Positions 1-11,500 of a stretch of DNA of 64,000 bases are shown piece by piece. This DNA comes from Diploptera punctata (Eukaryota; Arthropoda; Insecta; Blattodea; Blaberidae). Under the pieces are notes generated by a model that was not told where the DNA came from, did no database searches, and was given only the letters and a program-made list of their open reading frames with translations. The stretch lies in assembly GCA_030220185.1 (NCBI GenBank), contig JASPKZ010007432.1, forward strand, positions 1,488,001 to 1,552,000, in the 5' to 3' direction. The position numbers were made by a program, and so were the translations under genes. How positions within the stretch are numbered: position 1 is the stretch's first letter; each line of letters begins with the position of its first letter.

Positions 1-199
1 GAAAAAAATTATGTTGAAATAAATAGATTAAATTAAATCTTCTGATATGATTAAACCAATCAAAAACTCATTATCATAGGGAGCTGGAATCAATGGTAAT
101 GATGAATACTTGATATGATGCCATATTGAGAATATGAATAAAAGTGTGACATAACTGAAACAACACTGAAAAAGAAATGAACAATACCATTGTTAAGAT

Positions 200-640
200 A
201 AATTAAAATGTTTCATACCTCTCCTCATAATTGATCTTCTAAGTAGATCACGATTTCGGGTTCATGGCAAACCCATCTTTAGTATTATTTTAATGGAGAA
301 GTGGAAAAGTCAGCAGTAGCTGCTCATGCTTGGTCCAAAAAACATCTAATTGAATCAAAAGTTAGTCTAATTAAGCAAATAGATAAACATAAGGAACTCA
401 CGGTTTGGGAAAAAATCCACATTCAGAAAAACAAAGAAAAACTTATGAACTTCGAAATTCCCGCAAATTCTGATCGGTCCACCAATAGAGGGAAGAAGAA
501 GTAATTCTTCCGATCGATATAACATCAGTCAGAAAAATAGTACTGAAGATGCGTTTGTCATGAGCCCGAAATCACAATCTACTTAGAAGGTTAATTATGA
601 GGAGAGATATGAAACATTTTAATTTATCTTAAATTAAACC
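200..640 (+). mobile_element. Penelope-like element fragment between fold-back terminal arms
   Basis: The left arm (TTTCATACCTCTCCTCAT, CTTCTAAGTAGATC) and right arm (GATTGTGATTTC reversed, ATGAGGAGAGATATGAAACA) are inverted copies of one terminal sequence. Between them 301-504 encodes EKSAVAAHAWSKKH...ELTVWEKIHIQKNKEK, the C-terminal part of a Penelope-type GIY-YIG domain. A ribozyme-like core follows at about 544 but its helix II is broken. Decayed copy. Confidence 0.7.
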
Positions 641-829
641 TCACAGTGATTTATTTCTATAAAAGTTGGAAATACCATTGTTATCAACATGGGTAAATTG
701 TAAGAATTTAATAAAAATTTGAAGACACCTTAATTAATCAAATTAAATTTTTTAATTCAGATTTTTATTATGGGAATATGGTGTGTGATCTGACAAAATG
801 TTTGTCTAATATCATATTTTGAGAATTAA
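641..829. other. AT-rich spacer, nothing recognised
   Basis: No gene or repeat recognised; about 190 bases between a Penelope-like fragment and a TTAA-flanked MITE. Confidence 0.5.
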
Positions 830-980
830 CCCTATATATGCAGTGAGCTGATTAGGTTGACTCTGATGCTTTTGTCCATACCTGCCAGATAAATACTTAA
901 ACTACTAGCAAAGCCGATCATATCGACGGATGCGATTTAAATCTCTGATATAAAAGATTTTACCAGTGGCATGCAGAGGA
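830..980. mobile_element. TTAA-flanked MITE (piggyBac-like), copy 1
   Basis: A 151-bp element bounded by TTAA at 826-829 and 981-984, starting CCCTATAT and ending CAGAGGA. A second copy at 12333-12485 shares the internal GCAAAGCCGATCA, GATTTAAATCTCTGA and TTTTACCAGTGGCATGCAGA blocks and the same TTAA flanks. The TTAA duplication is typical of piggyBac. Confidence 0.65.
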
Positions 981-1034
981 TTAAGTTGGCCTATGAGCCT
1001 AATACTGGTAAAACTGCACGTGACCCTAAATGGT

Positions 1035-2035
1035 AATTAAATAAATTCTGGTATAATAATGCAAATAAACAAACAAATACCTTTTTTGGATCTTAAATTG
1101 GTCAGAAACAAAGAAAAAAGAAAAATTGAATTCAAGATTCATAGGAAAGAAACTCATACGGAAAATTTTATAAAATCAACAGGGTTCAATCCAATTGGAC
1201 ATAAATTAGCAGCATTTAATAGTTTAACTCATAGATTGGTAAACTTACCCTTAAACGAAGAAGATTTCAAACATGAGAAAAAACACATAATCAAAGTAGC
1301 AAGAGAAAATGGGTTTCATGAAAAAATGGTACATAAAAGGATAGAAAAGTATAAAAAACAAAAAATGATAAACAGAAGTAATCTTGAAAAAGAAGAACCA
1401 CCTATGAAAAAATATAGGAAATTCACATATCACCCCTGGGTACATAATAAATTTCAAAATATATTTGAGAAGTTTAATATTAAATTAGCACCAAAAAATA
1501 ACTACAGTTTAAATAAACTAATAAAAACCAACAAAATGAAAAAAACTGATAAAAATAAAAGTCAGGAATATATCAAATTGAATGCATGGGTTGTGAAAAG
1601 ATATATATAGGGAAAACAAAAGAAACCTAACAATTAGAACCAAAGAACACATAAGAAATATTAAAAATGGAGAAATTGAAAAATCTGCAGTTGCTGCTCA
1701 TGTTTGGTCTGAAAAACATAATATAAATTCAGACACTAAATTATTAAAACAGTTAGAAAATACAAAAGAGCTGACTATTTGGGAAAAAATTTATATTCAG
1801 AAAAACAGAAACAGAGTTATGAATTTTGATATTCCGATGGAGGGTGACCTTGTTTGGAGGTTCTTTGGCCAACCACAGGATGGAGCTGACATCGACATCC
1901 AGGTGGTGCAACATAATGCAACATAAATAAAACCAGTCTGGGAAAGCTGACGATAAAACAGAATTGTTTTGAAACATGTCCAAGAACAAATCAACATTAA
2001 TATTGAGGTAAGATGTCCAGACCAAAAATAATATA
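1035..2035 (+). mobile_element. Penelope-like element, family A (RT C-terminus plus GIY-YIG), decayed
   Basis: From 1059 the frame reads IPFLDLKLVRNKEKRK, then RKETHTENFIKSTGFNPIGH-KLAAFNSL, the C-terminal part of a Penelope-type reverse transcriptase. Near 1560 the frame shifts to GIYQIECMGCEKIYIGKT, the GIY-YIG nuclease motif with its Cys pair. A one-base loss near 1617 shifts again before IRTKEHIRNIKNGEIEKSAV, ending PQDGADIDIQ around 1890. The 3' end carries a hammerhead core. The element is 5'-truncated and not coding-competent. Confidence 0.8.
1947..1975 (+). ncRNA. Hammerhead ribozyme core in Penelope-like 3' end
   Basis: CTGACGA, helix II AAACA-gaat-TGTTT, then GAAAC, in the order CUGANGA-stem-GAAAC of a hammerhead core. 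It sits in the terminal repeat of the element, as reported for Penelope-like elements in general. Confidence 0.65.
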
Positions 2036-2302
2036 ATTAAAATAACCTCAAAATATAACTTCCTAAAATTAAATATTATATAATAATGCTATCTCAAAAT
2101 GAATGCATTTTCTAGTAGAAAAACGAAAAATATTTCGGGAGAAAATAATCAGATGCAGCTGATAAAGTTACAATTTAATTTCATCAGTATTGAAGTGAAG
2201 ATGGAAGATAGTTATAGAGTTGTGAGAAAGCAAACTTTAAAATTATGCTCAAACATGTTTTTATATGCATTCCAATTCTTTGTTAATTAATATGATACTT
2301 AC

Positions 2303-2517
2303 TCTGTACTGTTATCATAAATTTCAAACGATGAAATCTCCTTTGTTAATTTTTCATTCATTTTGTTAATACATGGTTCATAATCCATGTAACACAACAA
2401 ACTTTGAATTGCTCTCATCTGTAAAGCTTCATTATTCTGTAGTTCTGAAGAATCACTCTTGATATTGACAAGATTTCTTGATTCATATATCTTAGCAAAC
2501 AGAGGTCTCAAGTAGCT
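2303..2517 (-). CDS. M1-like gene, exon l: ERAP1_C-like helices; last exon in the window
   Basis: The acceptor is ATATTACAG|AGCTAC. It encodes SYLRPLFAKI and ALQMRAIQSLLCYMDYEPCI, matching the family LxPLYxxLG...LLRxxxLxxACxxGxxxC block. The reading frame meets TAA two bases after ACAGA, but ACAGA|GTAAGTATC is a strong donor and the family continues about 150 residues further. Splicing on to an exon left of the window is therefore preferred over termination here. Confidence 0.8.
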
Positions 2518-5500
2518 CTGTAATATATGTATAATTTACAAATTTGGTCCTGTGGATATTCTCGAAATTGAAATAAATAGATACAATATACATATATAAT
2601 ATTTTAAATAACAATATAAGCCAATAGAGAAAAGGCTATCCATATGAAATAATACCCTGAAAAAAATTGTGTTAAATATAAATGAAGAAAAGCTATTAGC
2701 AATGAAAATAATAATATAAAACTAACTGAAATAGAAATTAAATTTAGATGACATTATGTTAAATAAAAAATGAAGAGTTTAAATATTTAGAAATGGATTT
2801 TAACAAAGACATCAAAATACAACAAAAACAAGCAGAAGAATACAAAGCAGCACAAAATGCTATCATTTGAATAAAGGTCTATTGAGGAATCAGGATTGAA
2901 TTGTAAAAAGACAATGTATAAACTACATCTTAAACCATTTCTAGGGGAGAAAGCCAGAAATGTCATAAAAGACAACCTGGTGGCATTGGACAAAAAACAG
3001 TACATGGAGCTGAAACTTGGACATCAATGAAGAAAGATCTGAGCAGAAAAGGAATAGAAATTAAATGCTAAAGTTGCATGGTTGAGGACACACAATAGGC
3101 TAGTTAAGGTAAAATGCTACATGGCAGAAGGTTGAGGGTTCAAGTCCCAGTGGGATCAGATTTCTTAGAACCAAGGCCCTAGGTTTCTCTCAGCCTCTAA
3201 TTGAAATGAGTACCAGATGTATGTTCTGAGGGTAAAGGCAGCCATCATTCAGGGCTGACAACTCGTCCCAACTGACTAAAATGGTGAGAGCTTCAATCTC
3301 CTACTACCCCAAGAACCTCCTAAAACATCACTTTATCATTACCTTTTAAGGGGTATGCTTGAATCTAGAAGAAATAAAATTCAGAACTCAAAAATAATAA
3401 ACATATTGAAGCTTGACAGAGTACAAGATGAAATAGAAGATAGTGGAATAAAATGGTATAACCACTTAAAAAAGATGAACACTGGGAGATTAACAAGACA
3501 GGCACTAGATTACTGTATAAGATGGAAGAAACTAAGAGGCCGACTCAAACACAGATGGGAGCAACAAATAAGAAGGATTTGAAAGAAAAGGAATAAAATG
3601 GAAAGAAATTATGAAGGAATTCTGGAATCATCAAGATAGATGGAGATTTTTGTCTAATACTCAATCCCCTAAATAATATGACATGAGTAAAAAATGAAGA
3701 ATAAAAAAAAGATACAATATTAATTACATTTAAGCCAAAATACAGAACAGTATACAAAATAATGGCATAATTACACATTATTTGTTTTCACTGTGGTATA
3801 ACATATTTGAACAAACTAATAAAAGAAATTGCTTTGATATTATTTAGTTTAACATATTTCAGTCCTAGACAAATTAATTTTTTAAAAGAAAAAATGGTGT
3901 TTTGTCAATTTATTTTATTTGTGAAAAATTTGAATTTTTTAATTTGATGTAGCTGAGAGCTTGTGAAAAAAATATTAATTAGTCTACATGATAGTAATGA
4001 AAAACTTACATTTATTTTATCTTCGATAGGAGTCCCAGAGTAATACTTCTTTAGATAATTAATTGACCTCACTAAACTGTGCCATATCTGTGGATTAGTC
4101 TCATTGTACAGTGAAAGTGTTAAGTTAAATGGGACAGTATAGCTCAACTCTCCACCATAAGCCAGGAGAAATGCATCATTTATAAGCTTTATTCTTGTTT
4201 CTGCAGCTAGATGAGAGCCTTGTGTCAACATATACTGTGATATGAGTTTCCAATTATCAAGATCATAATTCACCAAAAAGTATCCTAAACATAAAAAATA
4301 ATGCACATCAAATTTTATGATTTTCATATATTATATAAATAAGAATATATGTAATGTGGGGTTTTTGTCACCTGACATGGCACATTCTCAGATTGCAGAT
4401 TGACGATATTGCCTCCAGATATGGAGGTAGCTGCAAATACAAGGTGATTCTAAATGACTGCCCGGGTTTGGTGATTTTTCACAGAGATTGTAGTGAACGC
4501 AGACAAACTTTACATATGTAGATATATGGGGAAACTCACCAAGTTTTTTCATAGTTTATAGGTGCTCAATATGTGCTTCCCTTGTGACCCTGCATTCATC
4601 AAGCTGGTAGTCTAATTCCAATGCTACAAATGCACATTCAGCACCAATCACTATTTCTGTAAACTCAAGTCCTCTACCGGTAGAAGATGGAATTACGCCA
4701 CACAGATAATTTCTAATAAAACTTTGAGAGATATTCTGTGATGTAATATTAGTACCATCATTGTATTATTCACAGTTTGCCTATAAAAAATTGCCAAATC
4801 AGGGCAATAATTTAGAATCACCATGTAAAATGAATGAACAAACAATTATGGATCATGGGCTGCCAAAAAGTATGGTTTAGGGTGAGACTGATAACTTCAT
4901 CCTATAAAAAGAAACATGTTCAAAAATATTCAATATGACCTTGGAACAGGTTGGAATCATATGCAATGACAATGCAGTTACATTATGGGAGGATTAAAAA
5001 AAATATGATCCTCTTGTGAATATCTGATCCTACAAGGGATGAGAATGGAGAATGGAAAAAGCTTCACAATAAGGAATTCTATAATTTATATTTTTGTTAT
5101 AATATTTTATGGTCATTAAGTCTAGGATATTAAGATGGGTAGATCGTGAGGCTCAGATGGGTGACAGCAGAAATGTTTTCAACATTTTTATTGAAAAATC
5201 TTGGGGAAAAGACCATTAGGAGGATCTGAGCATAGATGGGAGAATAATATTCGGGTGAATTTTAAGGAACTGGATATCAGAAATATGAAATGGATTCAAT
5301 TCTCTACGTATAAGGAACACTAGAAGACCTTGATAATTGTGCCTTTACACTTTTGGGTTCCATAAACCTTAGAGTTAGTTATTAGTTATATAAATAAGAA
5401 TATTTTCAAAGTTTCATTCTTCTACATAAGATTTGTTCTGACAAGCAATTCGAAAAGTGTAACAGACTAATACTAACAATTCAATTCTGCACATGTGCCA

Positions 5501-8500
5501 GTTGACTATATTTTCATAACTTGTTTGGAATTTTCCATAGTTGGAATGTTTCTTGAACCAGTTTTTAATGGCCTCCTAGGTAATAATGTTTCTTATCTCT
5601 ATGTTAAAATTGAAATATTTTCATATTTTGAACTTCATTCATCATAAAATAGGCCACTATTGCCTTCCAAATCATTCATGATTGAATTTTCAAATATTTT
5701 AATGTCTAACTAACATATAAGTCATTAAATTTGAAGAGAAAAATTTTAACCCAGACCAGGACCCGAACCTAGGTAATAATGTTTCTTATCTCTATGTTAA
5801 AATTGAAATATTTTCGTATTTTGAACTTCATTCATCATAAAATAGGCCACTATTGCCTTCCAAATCATTCATGATTGAATTTTCAAATATTTTAATGTCT
5901 AACTAACATATAAGTCATTAAATTTGAAGAGAAAAATTTTAACCCAGACCAGGACCCGAAGCGGGACCTTTGGTTTACCGTACCAATGCTCTACCAACTG
6001 AGCTACCGGGGCAAGTTCCAATCAAGACGCAAATTTTTCTCTTATATATGTTGTAATTTTTCTCTTCAAATTTAATTTAAATTTCAATGAGATGTGTTAA
6101 ATTAATAATAAAAACATGAAATAAGTCATGTTTAACCTCAACTCAATACTTATGCACAAACAAATTTAATCAGGAAAGCATGTTTTAACCATCTGTATAT
6201 GTTCAAATTTCACAGTTGCTGCTCATAATCCAGAATCAATTTCTTTCTTACCAAACAATTTCCAAAACTTGTTGAACAGTAAGTTGGGAATTCAGATCCA
6301 GTTCTGAATCAAATAAAGAAATGTTGGAATGCAACCTGATCTTCTGCACAAGAACAACAAGTGATTTAGAATCAATTCTTTATCTTGGCAGAACAAACCT
6401 TAGCAACCTGTTCTTCTGCACATGAACAACAAGTAATTTAGAATCAATTCTTTATCTTGGCAGAACAAACCTTTTATTATCAAGAACAAAAGAAACACTG
6501 TAATGTTTTTTTTTTGATTGAATCAACTTGGTGCATAATATTATTTTTGAATTTATTCACTCTTCTCAGGGTACTGAGTGTAACAGAAGTTTGAAGAACA
6601 TATAAAGCATAGAGCATCTTTTGACCTATATTTTTTTGTTAAATAACAAACAGGTGAAAAAAAATAAAATAAAACTAAAACTTTATCCTGTAAAATAGCT
6701 GATGCTAAAATTTATTTCCTAGTCTTCAAAAATAAATATATAAATTATGGTATTGTAAACTAGAAATACTTTGCACTTTGGGGTTTTTTGAATATGTACT
6801 ATACATTTTTTAATACTCTCAATAGAAGTGGTTTTTAAGGGGTGTTGAAGATTTGTGCAACCACCAATTGTCTTATTAAGATTTTTAAAAACATGTTTAA
6901 TTTATAACCTAAGCAGGCTCTTAACATGTTATTTCCAACATAGAACAGGCTGTGAAATGGACTTGTTGAAAATAATAGAGCACGAGGGTTGCAAATAACT
7001 GCAACGTGGACAGTACACATCTTCCTGTATGTTCATCCTCCCTTCATTTCATAAAACCTGGATGCTAGGAGCAATCTAAATTGCAGTCTCCATATAAATT
7101 CATGGTTGTTGAGGCATGTGTGGAGTGTATTACTGCTTTCTCTAAGAATTTAAAATAATTAATACAGTAACTGCTCTATAATCATTATTTTTCATTGAAG
7201 AAAAAATTGGAAATAAAATCCATAATAAGAATCAAGCAAGAAAACAGACAATTGAATGCAGAAACAGGTGGGACTTGTACTGGTATGAAAAACACAACTG
7301 ACTTTGTGGTTCTAAAGTGACAAATGCACTCTATACATTGTTTCCTTTGCATTTTCTTTACTACAGAAAATCTATGAAGACCCTCTCAAGTGAAAGATTT
7401 AAATCATCTGGCAGAGAAAATAAAAAAGTACAACACTTCAGAACAACATATCCAAAATGTTTTTAATCTTGCATTCTTGGGTATTATGAATATAGCTCAA
7501 AATTGGAGAGAAAGTACAGGAGGAGAATCACTTCGCATAATGAACAAATAAAGCAGAACAGATATATTTTGAATGTGTAGAATATTAATTGTTGTAATAT
7601 GTTATATTCTATTTCTAAGTGCAATTACCATTATCTGATTCCATTAGTCACCACTGGTTCTTAACATAATTATCTGTTTAACTTTTATAGGAATTAATCA
7701 CAATGAGGTTTAATTTATGGTGACATTAAATGTTTCTTACCTCTCCTCATATAAATTTCTAAGTAGATCGTGATTTTGAGACCACAAAGGTCTTATCTTA
7801 AGCACCTTCTTGGCGACTGATGTTATGTTGATCGGAAGAAACTCTTCTTCTTCCGATCGACATAACATCAGTCGCCAAGAAGGTGCTGAAGATGAGACCT
7901 ATGTGGTCTCGAAATTGCGATCTACTTAGAAAATTTATATGAAGAGAGGTAAGAAACATTTAATGTCACCATAATTATCTGTATTCAAAATTTAAAGATA
8001 TTTAAAATGTTGTTGCAGAACAAGAAACATTAAAATGTGCCAGAACCCTCAAATGGCTTCTTTTAAATTTATTTTTTGTCATTATTTGTTTTGGAGAAAT
8101 CACACTTTATGTCTCACCATGAATTTTTCTAAGTCCTGCAGAATAATAGCACAGATGCATGAGGTTATTAACTTGCTCCATAGATGGCAGGACTATCTGT
8201 GCAGTTGGTATAACCAATCTTTGCAATAAATTTCCAAATGTGCATTTAAAAATGGATGTACACTAACTCATGCCTTGCATATGTGCGCTATGGTTCTGTA
8301 GAACGTGAAAGAAATGATTGAGAGTATAACAATAGGTCATACTTAAAAGGAAAATAATAATAAAAACTATTAATTATTAATCATACTTAAAGAAAACTAT
8401 TAAATATTAATCATAGTTTCAGAAATGTACTAATTAATCATACCTACAGATAGAAAATAAATAATCACACTTAAATATACTAATTAGTCATATTTAAAGT

Positions 8501-11500
8501 CCATACAAAGGGCATTACAAATATATATATATATATATATATATAAGTAATAAAAAACAGATAAAATTTGATAATAAAATATCCTGGTTGTTGTTGAAAC
8601 AAACAAGAATATTTTCAAGTGAGTCAAAACACTTACGACAGGCTATGAAAAATACACTTATGTAAGATTATATAAGCCAGTAAACTATGGCAAAACATAG
8701 TTATATAAAGTAGTAAACAACTTATACAATTTGGCCCTGAAAAGACCAGATTTATTCCACACATTTAGGCAATTTTAGAAAGTTCTAGAAGGCTCAGAGA
8801 AACTAGGGACTACAAAATTTGCAAATAAGAAAGCAGGAAAAATTGTATAAAGACCCGTGATTTTGAGACAAAAGACAGTCTGAAGGCAGGGACAGAAGTA
8901 TTCACTACAGCTTCCTTTAGGACCATGATTACTTCCCTCTTCAGGTGTGAGTATAATTTTTAATTCCTGTCACTATGGTGGACAATAACCAACTTAACTT
9001 CGAAAATATAAAGTTCAAGATAAAAACTAAAAATAATAGATAAATTCGATTAGATGTTTATAACTTATAAAATAGCAATATAAAGAGACTAAAAGGTCGA
9101 AATAAATAGTTAAAGTTAAAATAACTAATTTAACATCTTAATAAGTTTTTAGATTAACTACAGTTGAATAAATAAGCTCTCTCGTGTTAATAACAAGGCA
9201 GGATTCAAATTTGGCACGTTCGATATGGCGTTACAATAGCTCTCAAATGAACGGTGCTGTTAGGTTAAATCATTAAGTGTTTGTTTATGTAAATGGAGGG
9301 GCACGCCGTAGCATAGTGGTTAAGGCACTGCACTCGAGTCCCGGTGGGGTCAGGATTTTTAAACTGACCCAAACCTTCTGGCGGCACTATGGCCCTGGGG
9401 TCGACTCAGCCTCTAACTGAAATGAGTACCAGACGCTTTTTCTGGGGTAAAGGTGGACGTCACGCAGTGCTGACAACCCGGCTGACATCAAGTGCCGATT
9501 GTCAAGAAAAAGTGGGAGCCTTAACCTCCTACTACCCCAAGGGCCTCCTGAGGCCTGTAGTGGGATCACTTTACCTTCACTTTATGTAAATGGATTATGT
9601 GATGTTTTTAAATAAAACTGTTTTTGTTTTATGGTGTTCTATGATCATATAAATGTTCCAGAGTACAGATGTCTTCATCATATCCAACGGATATCCCGTT
9701 AGTCTTTAAATATAGAACTCTCACTATCACATAAACGCTCGAGTCAAGGTCAATAAGAAATAATTGAACGATCTTAGAATAATGGCCCTTTTGGGATGCT
9801 ACCTTATAACCTATAATGATCCAGGTTGTAACAGAGAGATTTCATGTACATAAATAAATACTCAACAATTGTAAAAAAAAAAAAAATTTAAGAACCGTAA
9901 CAAAATTTTAAAAGAGTAGGAAATGTTAGTAGAAATGGGGAAAGTAAATAGTGCAACAGTGTCAGATGAATATTGCATGGTGTAACATAGTGAGAACTAA
10001 TCTATAGTTTACCCATTGTTTTTCTCAAGAATCTGTGAATATGTCATTAATACTAGTGTTTGTTAACAATTTAATTAAACAATAAGTAAATTAAATATTA
10101 TTAATTTAACAAACTCTCTTACCTGAACCCATTGAATTAGCAATAATAAAGGAATTAGAATCTGGTAGATTAGTAATATTGAGATATTTCTCTCCAAACC
10201 AGGTAACAACATTCACAGTTGGGTCAAGTTGTTGTTGTGTCAGAAACTCAAATGGAAGCCACCACACTGTTTCTTCTTCTTCTTTTGATGTCTCATGCCC
10301 TATTTGATGGAAAAATATATGCTGCAAATAAAACAAAAATAATTATATTTCTTATACCATGACAAAATAAAATAATAAAACATAAATGAGCAAATAACTC
10401 ACTTTTTAAAATGTCTTAAGACTCAAAATGAATGGTACAGGAAAGAACTAGGTAAGTCACTTTTTTGTTTAAATGGAATTTGAGATGTCATTAGATTCTC
10501 CATGGAAATCATTATCGTTTAGAAGTGTGAAACAGTTTAGTCATGGGTTTATTTACCTCCAAAGTTTGACATACAGGTAAGGAAGTATGGATGTTGTAAA
10601 ACTAAGAAATTAAAATGTTAGTAAATCCACTGCTGTGGTCTCGAGGTAGCATGCTGCCTTGTCATGCAGCAGGCCCAGGTTCGATCCCCGGTCGGGACAA
10701 GTTTCCTGGATGAGGTTTCTTTTTGGGGTTTTTCCTCACCTGTAAGATAAATGTCAGGAAACTTACGGTCCCTGAACATCATCTGGCCATCATTATCATC
10801 AATATCATATTTGCCTAATTAGCTTAAGTTTAGTTTAAGGCCTCTCCTGCCACATCATTACCACCATCATCAAGTCACATATCATCAGGGCAACATAACC
10901 CCCAGACACCCCAACCTCAGAAGTGGTTTACAAGTACGCTATGCCAGGAGACAATACCAGGAATGTCGAAAGACAACCTGGGACATTTGCAAAAAAAAAG
11001 TTAATAACAAAGTTCCATTTGATAAGTTTTCAATTTAACAACATTGAATGAATTAGCAGCAGTAAAAAAAAAAAGTATATTTGTATTATAAAGTAATACA
11101 GGGTTCTACATTTATAACATAATGGGCACACGACGTTTCAACTCTCCCAAGCTCTTGCTAGATTCCCCCACTACTGGCTACCTTTGATTGTGTGCATTTG
11201 CTAGTAGCAGCACTTGTATTGTCGACTGAATCTAGAGAAATGCATTTTTGTGTGTAAAAGTTATTTTCATTGTGAATCACCAAGCCATGTTCGCACAGAG
11301 TATATTCAAAAGTTCCCTGGTGAAGTACCTCCTTCCAGATTTACAATTCACGAGATTGTGAAGAAATTCAAAACCACTGGTTCTTTGTTAAACAAAAAAA
11401 CTAAAGTGTAAATGTACGGTTTGAACAGAGGAAAAGTTAGATGAAATAGGCACAAGTTTTTAACGTACACCAACAAAATCCATACCAAAATTAGCACAAC

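Noticed and set aside
90..175. Possible next M1 exon on the minus strand after a TTTCTTTTTCAG
   Set aside because: The phase-compatible translation (DVVSVMSHFYS...) does not resemble the expected C-terminal domain.
544..580. Hammerhead at the right arm of the first Penelope-like fragment
   Set aside because: CTGAAGA and GAAA are present but the sequence between cannot form a convincing helix II.
1753..2025. 90-codon minus-strand frame
   Set aside because: Antisense of the Penelope-like GIY-YIG region and its 3' end.
2099..2290. 63-codon plus-strand open frame
   Set aside because: No family resemblance, AT-rich chance frame between an exon and a Penelope-like copy.
2299..2303. TAA right after exon l taken as the gene's stop codon
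   Set aside because: It overlaps a strong ACAGA|GTAAGT donor, and the M1 C-terminal domain should continue about 150 residues.
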